From the NCBI GenBank assembly GCA_020698575.1, contig CM036244.1, positions 27,998,034-28,062,033 of the forward strand: a stretch of 64,000 bases of DNA. The letters run 5' to 3'. The notes below the pieces were generated by a model. That model was not told the DNA's origin, searched no databases, and was given only the letters and a program-made list of their open reading frames with translations. Source of the DNA: Bostrychus sinensis (Eukaryota; Chordata; Actinopteri; Gobiiformes; Eleotridae). Both the position numbers and the translations under genes were made by a program. Positions 1 through 13,000 of this stretch are shown here, piece by piece (position 1 is the first letter of the stretch; the number at the start of each line of letters is the position of its first letter).

Positions 1-987
1 GGGAAGCAGTTTGACGTCATGCGAGTCACACTTATGTCTCTGTAAACATCCATCTCTTGCAGTAAAGAATTAAATAGATGAAAATAAGGCTTGAGACAAA
101 ACTAAAGTTCAAAGATAGTGAGTGACGTAATGACACAGAATGGCACTTTTTTAGAAGCGTTTGCATCAAAGTAGTCAAAGGGAGTATCCTAAATCCACTT
201 TCATAAAAGTTGATGCTAAACATGCCATACTGATAAGTATGAAATGTTTAGCATAAGTAAGGCAAAGAAAATCATTAACAAGGTTTTGTCAAATGACAAC
301 AAAGTGACTACACACATAAGTCAGTGCCAGGGTAGAAAATAATAGCAACTGGAGCAATATTTTTTATTTTTTATTAGAGAAACAGTCCTACAAATGAAAT
401 GTTTGTTATGTTGCACAAGAAGTTACAGAACAGTGGCTGACCACAGTTGTCGATCTATGCCCAACTGACTACCAGATCTGTGTGCGCTATTATTCAAAAG
501 CACATCTGCACAACCACATCCACAACAATCACATCTTTTTTCAAAAACATCTTATGCAGTTTTAGTTTGTTCCCTCATCAAATTAAATGGAAAAAAATAC
601 ATTTGCAAAATGTGCATACAGTTTCTTTGTCTATGCCACTAATTCAAGAGTCTATACTTTCCTACTGTCTATAGCTGGAGTGTACAAATATAGCCCCAGG
701 ATTTACTTGCTTCTTATTCTAGTGGAAATTCACTTAGATCACACACCTATGCTTCCAATACAATTGCTATCTCAGTACACAAAGTCTCTAAAACTAATAC
801 AAACTGACCCTGCTGTTATGCACACGGCACAACACACAAGCCTCTTCAGGGGTTAAACTCATATTCTGTACCACCCAGTGAAAACGTGACTTAACATAAA
901 ACTGCTCCCATTTTTTAAACTGTCAAAATAGACAAAAAAACATGGTTGTGACATGAATACTCATATGGGCTGAGTAAATTTCTTTAC
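1..987 (-). other. arhgap32: arhgap32 intron (partial), no exon seen
   Basis: Intronic sequence downstream of exon 988-1072. I found none of the next expected PX-domain coding sequence. A perfect CRE palindrome TGACGTCA is at 12-19 and a half-matching TGACGTAA at 123-130. Nothing else is recognised. Confidence 0.6.
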
Positions 988-1072
988 CTGAATTGTGCCA
1001 AAGTCCACATTCTCGTAGTGGAAGTGAGCGCACTCTGCCAGTTTGGGAAAGTGTCCCTTGGTAAAATTGAGT
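988..1072 (-). CDS. arhgap32: arhgap32 coding exon 4 (start of PX-like domain)
   Basis: Exon of 85 bp. The acceptor TATGTTTCAG lies just above 1072 and the donor GTAAAGAAA just below 988. It finishes a split Lys codon, adds 28 residues including KGHFPKLAECAHFHYENVDF, and ends in phase 0 after Gln. This is the strongest diagnostic stretch for the ARHGAP32/33 family. Confidence 0.93.
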
Positions 1073-4000
1073 CTGAAACATAGACACAAGGCACAGTTTG
1101 GTTATCACCTTATGTTCCGCTCAAGATAACACCTCCAAGTGTGTATGACTAGGCGAGGAGGCAGAGTGCAGTGTAAGCAGAGGGAACGAGGGATGGAGGA
1201 AGACACAGAAATAGACTGAAGGAATGAGCAGAGCTCATGCAGGATGCACAGGCAATAAACAGCGAGTTAACAGTGATAAAAAGGGATGGCCAAAGAGGGC
1301 AGATCTGGGAGTAGGGCAGCAGATAGAGGCAGGCAGCTACTCACTTCTTGACATTCTTGACCTTCATGCTGGCCGTGCTGCTGCTGCAAGATCGCATAAG
1401 AGGCTCTGACCGTAGCTCGGGGATCTCTGCACTCCGCGCCTAAAAAAAACAAAAGCAATCAGGCTCTCAGCTGTAAAGAACAAATCCTCAACAGTGCCAC
1501 CTTTCTAATTAAAGTCCATAAAAACAAGCATTCACAAAGCCAACTGCCATTTGTCTTAAATCCATTTTGTACTGGGTCATGTTTTGTAATACTGTAGCTG
1601 TTTGTTGTGGTGCTTATTAAAAGGACTTGTAAATGGTGCATACACTGTAAGATGTGAGGTGGCTTGTGTAGTACACTCAACAATGTAAAGTGCAAATGAG
1701 AAGGGAACCCTGAATGGCATTTCATTATTCTCTAGTTGCAGCGAGCCGCAAGTGTATGTTTAACTTCTTGAGTGCTTTATGAGCCCAAAGCAAACAGAAG
1801 AGTGCTGACTTGTAGTCTAATGAGCTGGCCCCTGACCTCCGAGCTCAAATGAAATCGCTGTGTACTCCTGAAAAGGCTGCATCTGGCCATTTTCTACCAC
1901 CCCCCCAAAAAAGGTTGCATACAAGATCAATCTGGGGCTATACCTGTGGAAGATCTAGCAGGATCGGGGCACTTGTGACCACTTTCAATATCTATTCTCT
2001 GCAATAACCAGGTTTAATTTAAAACATCACTTTGTCAAATTGACTGAATTGAGCTGTGTGGAAAGTTAAAACACTTTATTGACAGAAATAAAGCATGAAG
2101 TAGATCAGAAATGTGGAATCTGAAGGAATGACAAGTTGTTCGGTCACATGCACAGTGTTCACATGTACAAGAAAGAATGGGGCAAAGAGAAAATGGAGAT
2201 TTGCAGTGTGTGAACCGTCAAATCCTGTCCTGATATGCAAGAGAAGATTGTGAGTTCTATACAGCCAAACATATTGCCTCTTGTAGTTAATTTAAGTGGA
2301 ACCCCTCCCATTAAAATAATGTTATTCACTGAACTAAGTCCTTCCTGACCAGTCATAATCATTTATTTCAAATGTTTTAGTGCGGCATGCTTAAGTTTGA
2401 TTGGTTGTCTATCTGAAACAAGCCTGAACCATTTCAGCCGAATACACTTCCTGGCACAACCCTCTGTATTTATCTGGGTATGGGACTAACACAAAAGAGC
2501 ACACTGGCTTGTGACTCCATATGGCTAGATTTTTGAACCATCAGCATCTGGTAGCTGGTTTGTTAAAAAGTTTTTAAAATTGCCAGGGCAGAATACACTA
2601 CAGCAGTTGTCATATCCCAACATAACCCTGAATTTAAAATTATAATCACTGCCAGTGGTTCTTAAGTTGATTCCTAGGAGGCAAAGAGACATGAAGATAA
2701 CCTGAAAGCATAATTAAATCACTATTTACACAGGGCCTCAGATAACCATGAAAAGGACATTTGACTGTTTTGCCTTAACAATACAATCCACATACAGTGG
2801 GGACTGCAACCCATTGCTGTATTGCGTTTGTGAATTCCTCCTGGAAGCGACTCGCTTGCTTTATTTAGCTTAAATTGTGCTGAAAATTGAATGCAGCTGT
2901 GGTCAATAAAACATTAAAATAGTCAAGGGAATGCTGAAAGATTTTATCAGAAAGAGGATGCGCTATTGCGTTAATAATGTAAAAATGGGATGCTGTGGAA
3001 AATATATTAAGATGTGCACATTGGGGAAAAGCTGAAAACAATAGCAAACCAAAGAGCTGCCATGAAATGAGGTGCAAATAAGGTAAAGTGTGGAAAGTTT
3101 GCTGTGTATCGAGCCAGAACCAGACGGTCAGTGACAGGAAAGGTGGTATGCAGATGAGGGTCAGGGTTTATGAGACAGCTGAGAAGATTCACACCTATTT
3201 TTAACAGATTTATCAGGATGGCTTTGACAGAGGTGGACCCTGAACACACCTGGAACCTCAACTGTCTCTTTACAAGGCTTACTTGAGGTTTATATAGTAT
3301 ATTTTAGGACATAAAACTCAGACTCAGACATTTTCAAAGTATCCATATTTAAAGCTGCAAAGTGTACAATTTTAAAGAATGTACCTGATTAAACAAATAG
3401 CCCAGTACTGTTTTATCTAATCATAACAGCACATAATGCTGATATATGTTAACAAATGTAAAGCCACAAATGCCCAGGGTGGACAAATCATAGCTTACGA
3501 AAAAGTGAGCACTGACATTTATAAATACATTTTTAAAAATTATTTTTAAAAAAAATCTGATAAATTGCTGAATTGACCTTAGGTGACCATGTGGTAGTTC
3601 AATTTTCTTAATCATGTAAACTTAAAGACAGAAGTGAAGCTGTAGACAAACAGTACATGCATGTTTCAATTTTAACCACAATCTTTTAAAATAAACATCT
3701 GTGAACTGTCACTCACTATAATTTTAAACAAAAAATAAATGCATCTCTTTGTGCTCTAAGTGCTCAAGATGAAGAAAAAAGGAAGGTTTTGGTGCTGCAA
3801 ACCAAAACTGTACAACAAATAAAAAAATAAAAAATAAAAGAAAAAACATTAGGTTGGCTCCTTTTAATGTTCATTTCAGGTTGGTTTTGCTTCCTGAATT
3901 GGGTTCCCTTTTCTTATTTCTCTGTCGACTAATAGTGCAATTACAACTTTTTGGCCATTGCGCATTACTATTTTCCATTCAGCCTAAAAATTTGAATTTT

Positions 4001-7000
4001 CATTGGTTCAAGAGTGCTTCTAAACACTGTTCCTGTTCAAACCATTTCTCTTAAAAATCCTTAAAAAAATAGTTTCCTTCCATAGAGCAACAGGGCGTTG
4101 GTGTGATGGCTTACACTAAGTTGCTCAGAGTCTGTCATCACCTCCAGGAACCATCATTGACATCCATAATGCATGCCACTCCAGTGCAGCGTCCCTCTCG
4201 TATCAAATATTGAACAAAGAATGGCAGACTTGCAGTGTTTAGACCCCGCCTCTGTGATCAATATTCATCAGCCCGGTGAGATTGTTGTTTCTCTTCCTCT
4301 CCGCCTGATCGAAGCGAGCACTTGCGATTGGGCTCCAACCACGCGCCAACCACGGGTGGCTCGGCACGTTACCATGGAGACGGCCTCATTTTTACCGTAC
4401 TATTGATGCTAGGTGTCAGACTTCAACCAAAGAAGGGAAGAAAGGGGAAATAATGAATGATTTGACCTGCTGAATGAAACTCAACTTGGAGTGTAAACAA
4501 ATGACAGAGCAGTTGAGACAGGCAGGCAGATGACTATTTATGCAAAGAGTTTGGAGAAGGTCCGCCTCAGGGCGACAACAAATGTCTGCATTAATCATGA
4601 ATGTGTGATTGTGTTCCAGGGAAAGAGGGACATGGTTTCAATAGAAGAGAAAGAGAGTAGCCAACAGAGAGGACACGAAGAGATCAGCGAATAATGTATT
4701 TGCCATGTTAGAAGTGACTGCCTATAAGAGCTTACCCCAGTTTTATCAGTAGTTGGGGGTTGTGATGCACTAGCTGAAATATGTAAAACTTTGTCAGGCC
4801 AGTAGGTCCACATTTTGCTTATTTTTGGAGACAAAGAAAGATTACAAAAAATTTGTATTTTTAATTGCTTAAATTGAGGCCATATAATTATTTAGAAAGA
4901 AATTATTTAGAAATATAATTTTAAAAAAAAGTTAATTATTTTGCTTTTTATTCATTACTACCTACTAAACCATTTTTATTAAATCACTAAGCAAGCAGCA
5001 GTAAAATATTTTTTCCTCATTAAGTACATTTTCTAAAACATTACAAGTAGTCATGATTGTGTTTATGAGTATGAGCTGTTGAAAAATTGAGTTTTACATT
5101 GTTATGTTACACATACACAAAACAGTATGGGTTTAAGCAAACTAGATGGAACATGCCTACTACTGTGTTCTCACCATGGCACTGATGGTCTCTTCCCAGT
5201 CAGGTCGCTCACGAGGATGAATATGAGCCAACTCAGGCACAAAATCGTCGTCGTCCAGGTGGCGGCCAGTCCTTAGGCCCCTATGGACAGAAAACATGGA
5301 CTAGATTAGGGGTGCGCAATATATAAAAAGATGCAATTTGCAATTACTATTTTAAACATAGTAATAATTTGACCTGCAATATCTGAATGCCCTGTCTGAC
5401 AGAGAAATTTAAACACATTTACAATTACTTCAACTGCTAATTCAATATATAATAACATAATACTAAACCAGGTCTAAACTAGAACTAGATTTAGTACTCA
5501 ACAATTAACAAAACAACTGGTAAATGTAGGACTAAATCAAGACAAAGTCATGGCTATGCCAGGACTATACAATTGGACAAAACAGATAATTAAAATACTG
5601 ACATGTTGATATTAGGCTTTTTAGACAATTAATTTGACAAGCAAAGATTAAATGTCCATCAAATGCAAGACCATATTGTGAATGTAATACATATAGCTTT
5701 TTGTTATTGGTATTGCGATTGGTGAACTTGCAATAAGAATAATTCTCCAATATACTGCATAAGCCTGCATAATTGTAAAGATATGACACCTAGACCTGAC
5801 TCTAACCAGTGATCATCTATTAAAAGGTAAATGTTCGATCCACTGAGCCCTTCTGATTTATAGTAGAAAATCCACAAAAACTAATCATTCAGTGTTTCAA
5901 TCAACTGTTTTCTTTACTGACCCCATGTGGCTTGAGCTAGTATCTTTGGCCCTGTCTGGCAATGGTACAGAATACTTCATCCAAAGAGTGTTTAGGATCC
6001 CCACTAAAAACAAATAATTTTGTCATTGCCCAAATACCTTTCCTTAAAAATAATAAACCAATACAATACTTTTAAAGGCATCAAACAAACCAACCAACTG
6101 ATGCCGGCAAAAACAAACGCCATGACAGAGGTAACAACAATTTAGCATTATATTCTGCACCCCTAGTCTAAATCATAACACAACTATAACAGTGTACAAG
6201 TGTTTAATTCTAAATGACTTAAAGAAAGGTAAAATATGCAACAAAAAAAAATCCTGTCAGTCACATGTGCCAAGTATGCATGATGCTAATAAGTGTTTCA
6301 CCTCTAAAGATGCAAACATAGTGAGGCAAATACAGTGTAGGACAAAAAATGAAATAAATAGACAAGTAAGATTTGTGAAAAGCAAATCAAAGTTAGTGAG
6401 AAGCTGATGAGAAGCCTGTGTAGTCTTACTACTTCAAAGCCCTGGCCTTGTTTCTCTACAAAGTCTGAGAGAAGCGCTGAGAAGTGGGGCTGCTCTGAAC
6501 CAGACACATTTGCACAGCAGCGTTTCACAAGCCACAAGTGAGACGCATACATAAAACATAGGCTAGGCTACATGCGACTAGACGATGACTTCTAAGCTTC
6601 TTCTCAATTGCAGTAGTGCAGTGTGGCTCCAAAGGCAAATTTAATAAAGCAATGTAGACAGCAAGACAGTAGAATAAGAATGGCCTGTTTTGGAGAAGAT
6701 GAAGAGTATAGAAACTGCAGGATGACAGCATTTCGCAAATAGTGAAACAATACCTGAGCTTTGATATAATTGGTCATAAGGGCCATAGAAAGAAGCCAGA
6801 GTAATGAGGAATGAACACTATTGCTCTCTGGTCAAACCTTTTAACGCGATTATGCCTAAGTGAACTCAACTTACCTTATATTAGTACGGCAATGAAGCAC
6901 TGCACCATACATAGAGGAATAGAAAAAAGAAGAAAGTGTAAAATCATCCTACCCAAAATACCTGATTCTCAAAGGGTCGACACTTATAGTTATGTAGCCT

Positions 7001-10000
7001 CCCACAGGGGCTCATTAAAACTGCTGAGGCCAAAAAAAGATCACTTACGTACTCGAGAAATCGTGTACCCACTTCAAAGCTTTCTTGCCAAAAAGGTCAA
7101 ACTACGTCACCTCGATTTGAAAAGAGTCAGCCCGTGGTCAGAAAATAGACAAGGTTAGGCAAGGATACACCACTGTTTTAAAGAAGGGTTGCAAGAACGC
7201 TTACTAGAAACAGCAAAGTGTTGCAGCGCTATTCTTGTTCATTTTCTATATACTGCAGACTTAAAATACATCTGCAAGGGCTGCCGCATTCAAAAATATT
7301 CTGACAGCTCAACAATAACAGCTTGGATGAAATAGTCAGAGGAATAGAAATCTTAATAAGACATTATATTAAATAACAGTCCAAACTATCTCCAACTAAA
7401 TAGACTGAAGAGTTTTAGAGACCTGAAGTGGTCTACTTCTGGTGATTCAAATGTTTTTTTTTCTATTCAGCTGCACCTCTCAGGTTGACCCAGAGCCAAC
7501 CCATATTACACGGAGTAATTCATGTATGCGGTACACTGATCCTCAATATTTGGAGTGAATGCTATTCAAAAAACATGTTACATCATCATGAGACTGGTTC
7601 ACTGAAAGCTTTGTTATTGTGAAGCAACCAGTTTTGCTAGCATTAGAACTACTGCAATACGGGTAAGGGTGCATTTGCAATATTGTACAGCCTTACTGAC
7701 TATGTATCAAGTCAGATAACTTTTACTTTTTATACTCCACTCCTGGATATCTAGAGAAATATCTGTTCTTTCTTTAGTTTCTTTTTATCACTGAGGAATC
7801 GCTATAGAACCTGTCTCCTCACAAAAGGCATCCATCATCTTTAGCAGGAACATTTTTTCTGTAGCAAGTGACAAGTAAAGGTTCTGAGAAGACTTGCTGA
7901 CTTTTCAGTGGCAGCTTCTGAACCAAACTGACATCCTTCAGCCACAATGACCATAATGACATGCCTTAAGCACCACTTACCATTACAGACTGGAGGCCAT
8001 ACTGACGCAGTGTGAAGCCCTCTAAAGGCCGGGCTGCAACCCCGCCACCTTTCACTCGCTGGGCATGTATCACCTCTCCTGTTTTGAAGCGTGGTGCACT
8101 CCCAGCATTCCCTGCATTCTGATGTAAAGAGGCATGGAGGGAAAAGGGACAGCTCCTTCTGCATTTGCTCTTAACAACAGCTCTTAACACCAATTCAGCC
8201 AGAAAACCTGCCTTTAGCATGATGTCAAGCAGCACTTTCTCTGCTGCCTGCAATTCCTTTCAAAACCAGATAGAACAAGACAGTTACTCAAAGGACCTTC
8301 CATGGTGAGTCATGAGGTTTTATAAGGTTTTATGAAATTCTGAAGAAACCTTAAGTTAAATATATTTTGTATAAAATAATAGAAATGTAACACAGACTAG
8401 ATTTATTTTTTTCGAAACCCAACAGTTTTAACATGGAACTTTACTAGGTGCAATTGTATAGAGAGATCCAATATGCTTTTCAACTCAAATGCTATACCTC
8501 AGCGTTCACACAGCTCTGGTGCTAGATGTTTTTTTAACTATTTCACAGGACAATTTTAGGACTTTTGACAATTTAGGATATGTGTGACAGACCTATTTTA
8601 AAAATTGTTCTATCTTCAAGCTTCACTTTGAACAACAGCAGCTTCAGAGGGTCAAAAGACAAACTACAACTGCCTTAAAGGGTCAAAACACTGAAACTAC
8701 AACTGTTTTCAGAAGTTCAAAACTTAAACTACAAATGCCTACCCAGCTGCACTACCCAGAATCACAACCCAAACAACCCAAACTATAGAAGCTCCACTCT
8801 GAACTAAAGTAGCATATGCGGCGTAAACACATAAAACACGTTTTTATGTGTTTAAGTTCAGTTTGTAAAATCCCATAGTCATTTTGGAGATATGCTGAAG
8901 TAAACAATCCAAATGAATTCAACTGTTGCTGCCAATTTGGGCGGCTGTGATCAGTGTTTATAAGAGCAACTGTTAATTGCGTCGTGTGTTTCCGTCCTGG
9001 ACCAACACACATGGATACATGCCACTTTTAGAACTGCCAATATTACTCTCTGGAGCATAATATGGCACATGGTTGAGGCTCTTCGTCTCAACAAGGCTTT
9101 TCTTGTGTTTTGGTTTAAGAAGTATTAGGCTTTGAATCATTTATTCCCTCTTGGATAGAGTGCAGTCTGTTGCTTTGAAATACCCTGTGATAAAGGGGAT
9201 CCCAAATCAAACTGCTTCGAAAAGTGTAAACCACTATTTTTTCTCAGTGACATTAAAATCAGAAGGGAAAGTGATGTACCACATTTGCGCAAAATGTGTC
9301 TGGATATATGAGCGACTTAGCCAGTAAGTTTTTCTTTATATAGCATTTATAGCAGGTTTACATATTTTACTCACTGAATGCGGCATAACATTCTGGGACC
9401 AACAAGTATTAAAAAGCCAGAAAAGCATATTTTGTGGATATTTTTTGGATTTACTGTGTATTAGTCCATACTGAAACTAGGCCAAGCTATCCAATATAAT
9501 TTGAATGGCCACTAAAACTAATTTTAGGCTGGGGGTTGTCATAGAAGTGGGTTTCTACTAAGTGCCTTCTGGCTGAAGCCATGACAGCAGCATTTTTGAG
9601 GGTGAAATTCAAACTGGTTTCAGGTTCACTGGAGACAATCAATCAGTGACAGGGAGAGCTGGTGTCACTGCAGAAACTAGGCAGCTAAATGAGGTCACAC
9701 CAAGAACAGATGACTGAAGTTTTGTATTGTCTGGCATATCTATACCATTTTATAACTAATGAGGGAAAATAAAGTATAGTTTGAGCCCAAAATAATGATT
9801 CACTAAAACGTATACTCCACTGGTTCATAAGAGGCAACGTGCAATCCATCCAGCAGCAGACTGACAAAACAAAAATCTGCAATCACACTAGACTTTAAAC
9901 AGTTACCAAAGAATGGCAGCTTATACAATGCTGAAATTCTAAGTACATCATTATCAAATACAAAAAAAAAAAAAAAGTAAAATGGTATTCTTGTGGCAGA

Positions 10001-13000
10001 AATACAACCCTTTCGCATAAGCCTGTATGTGTGAGCGTGTGTGAGCGGGTACTAAGAAAACTAATAGGAAACTTTATTTTTTGTAGATTTCACATTGACA
10101 CCATTTTGTTTGTGCACTGTGTTGATGCTCAGGTCTTCTAAGCCATTCTACTCAAACACATTAACCTTTGGGCTTTCTTAGCACTTCACTAGATAACCAC
10201 TCCCATTAGAGACTCTTTCACCAAAATCAATACCTCTGGATCATTCAGTACTATTGTTTCCAAAAATGGGCAGACATACTACTTACTTTATAATATGCTT
10301 TGTATTTGATTGCATTTTTTTTATTGGTCCAGAGGCACTTGTTTTGCTTTTATTGGTCCTGCCTTCTGAATTCAGCCTGGCTGTATGCCTGTGCAATTGG
10401 ATTTAGAGGTAGTTTAATCTGCATTTCTTTGTTTCACCCACTGGGAAACAAACTTTAATTGACAGGGACCAGATGAATTCCTTAAAAGGGGAAAATAAAT
10501 CAGGAAGGCTGTCCAGTGCCCTGGTTAGACATGTATATTAAACAACAGACCCTATAACTGTTCAGGTGACAAAAAGAAACTCCTGTTTGAATACGTGTAC
10601 TATATTGCAGCAAACAAAATTGTTGTGCCATTATTAACTAGTCAATCAGAAGATACAGAAGGTGATTGTTAACACCTGCAATGGAGAACACATTCTGGAC
10701 TTTATCCACACGCTAGGAAACTGGGGACAATTGTTGGCCACAGTCCCACTGAGGCACCTCCTGCTCTGAACAAAATAGAGGCATTTGTCTTCCAGTTTTT
10801 CCTTTCCATTTATATAAAACTTGCACTATTATCTTAATTGGCTCTTTTTGAGAGACAGAATTATGTTAAAGCAATTTGTCTTACCGCGGTGTGACACTCG
10901 GGCCTTATTTCTGCTTTATTGTGGAGCCAGCTATCCAAGTCTAAATGGAATGCTTCTTGATGTTGCCATAAATTTTTCCCTGCTGCTGATACAAATTTAC
11001 AGACAAGAACGAACATTTCCATGGCCACTGCATAATGAGTAGGCTTCTCCTCTGCAAAGCCCAACATGGATTTAATGGACAGATGTATTACTGACAGTTC
11101 ATTGAATACAGGCGATAGAGCTATTTTGCAGCATCAATCACTGCAAGAGCGAAATAGAAAAGCTGTGCATTTGCCACCTAATTGAGCCCTGTTGCACAAA
11201 CGTCATAAGTAATGTTTGAGAATACAAATTCTAAATAGAAAGATGAAACTGAGGCTATGCTGGTAGAAAAATAATGAAACCTTTCTCTTGCTTATTTTAT
11301 TTTAATTTATTTTATTTTATTTTTGCAAGGAAATAAGTATATAGCTGCTGTCATGGGTTCAGTAAAGTATTCAGTCAAGGTATAAAAATATTCAATGTGC
11401 TACCCTAATGCCAGAGACCTTTTAAGTGTATTATTGTTTTGCTATGCTTAAGACACAAATATTATAATAGGACAACTATTTATCAAATATATCAAAACAG
11501 CATGCATACTTTTTTGTACTTCGATACATGGTTGTCAGATGCAACTCCAAAGCAAATTATTCAGTATTTTGAATAAAGTAATACATATATAATATGCTAA
11601 TACTTTTCTTTACCATCCTGACATTGGAGCTTGCTACAGCAAATGATGACAGAAACATTATACATTGTTCCATATAATATTTTCCTAGTATTGTGCATTG
11701 GTGATTATCTACTGCTACCTTTTTATTTGTCCTCAAAAAAAAAAATCACAGCAAACTTAGTATCTTACATTTGTATGCATTTATCTCTGGTAAATTAAAA
11801 CAAAAATACATACATTATTAATTATAACAATAGAGGGCTGCTAATATCTTTTAAAGGGTGTTGTCAAAAGCAGAAGTGCAGCAGTAGTGGTGAAAAATAT
11901 TCAGAGAGTACTACAAGAAGGATTCACAGCTAAACCGTCAGACGAGACAACAACAAATAGAATCAACCTGAATTAAATTACATTTCTGCTTTGTTGGACC
12001 TCAGTGTCACCGTTTCTATGTCAGCAGGAGATTCAGCTTAATGCGCTGTAGTGGGATGACAAGAGGAGGACGGTATTATAGAGCCACCCTGGTTCAGTCT
12101 GAACTCTGAACAGCACCAAGATATTTCAACTATATTCCCAGGAGACTAACCTAAAGTGAAAACCCAATTCGGATAATGAAAACAATGCATTACAGAGCTC
12201 ACATTAAGTGCCTGTAGCAGCAAATGGAAACTGCTCTTAACAGCCTGTGCGTACCTTACATTAGCAGCTACATGATCTGCTCAGTTACAGAATGAGAGGC
12301 TGTAGCGCCTTGTCATTCATCTCTGGACTGGATTAGAGATTCACAAACGCTGTACTGTCCTGCAGCTGTGTCACCTCCCGGCGCCTTTTTGTCCCCAATC
12401 CGCCCTCTACCAACGCAGCAGATGATCCCTTTATCCACCAACCGCCAGGATTCACCAGGCAACTTTTATGATGCACTAACCACACGCCCAAGCTGCTGCC
12501 ACTGCAATGGTTCCAGAATATAAGTATGTGAAAGACATAAAATGTTATTTATTACTATTTTTTTTAAAGCACAAATGAGCTTCCTAGTTGTGTCTCCTCT
12601 CCGTGCTTTTTTCTGTCTTCCACTTCTCCTTCAGTTGTGATGTTAGACCGCTGTCTAATGTATGCTAAGCTGCTGCTGCCATGGTAACCTGGTGCAGGAT
12701 TTAGACCCAGTTCAAAACTAGACGAGTGATGGGCATGGGGCAAAAGGAACCGTAATCCAGTCTGACAAAAAAAGACAAAACACATGCAAAAATATGGCCA
12801 AAAACGCAATCATGTCAAAACCAGCAGAGGTGACGCATTTACTTCATTAGCTGGGGATTTGTGAATGCTGGTAAATGATAGGCTGTGACAAACAGAGAAG
12901 CTCAGGAAAAAAGCTCTCCTTAACAGTGAGTGAGTGGTGAGTAACAGAAATAGTAAGTCAGTGACAGCTAAGTGAGTCACTGCGCCAGCCTTAATTTCCA

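Noticed and set aside
5826..5842. tRNA B-box-like word TGTTCGATCC
   Set aside because: No A box or cloverleaf could be built around it; it lies inside a MITE.
7841..8164. 107-codon minus-strand ORF overlapping the candidate exon
   Set aside because: It is the alternative frame of the same segment; its splice phase does not fit any arhgap32 exon.
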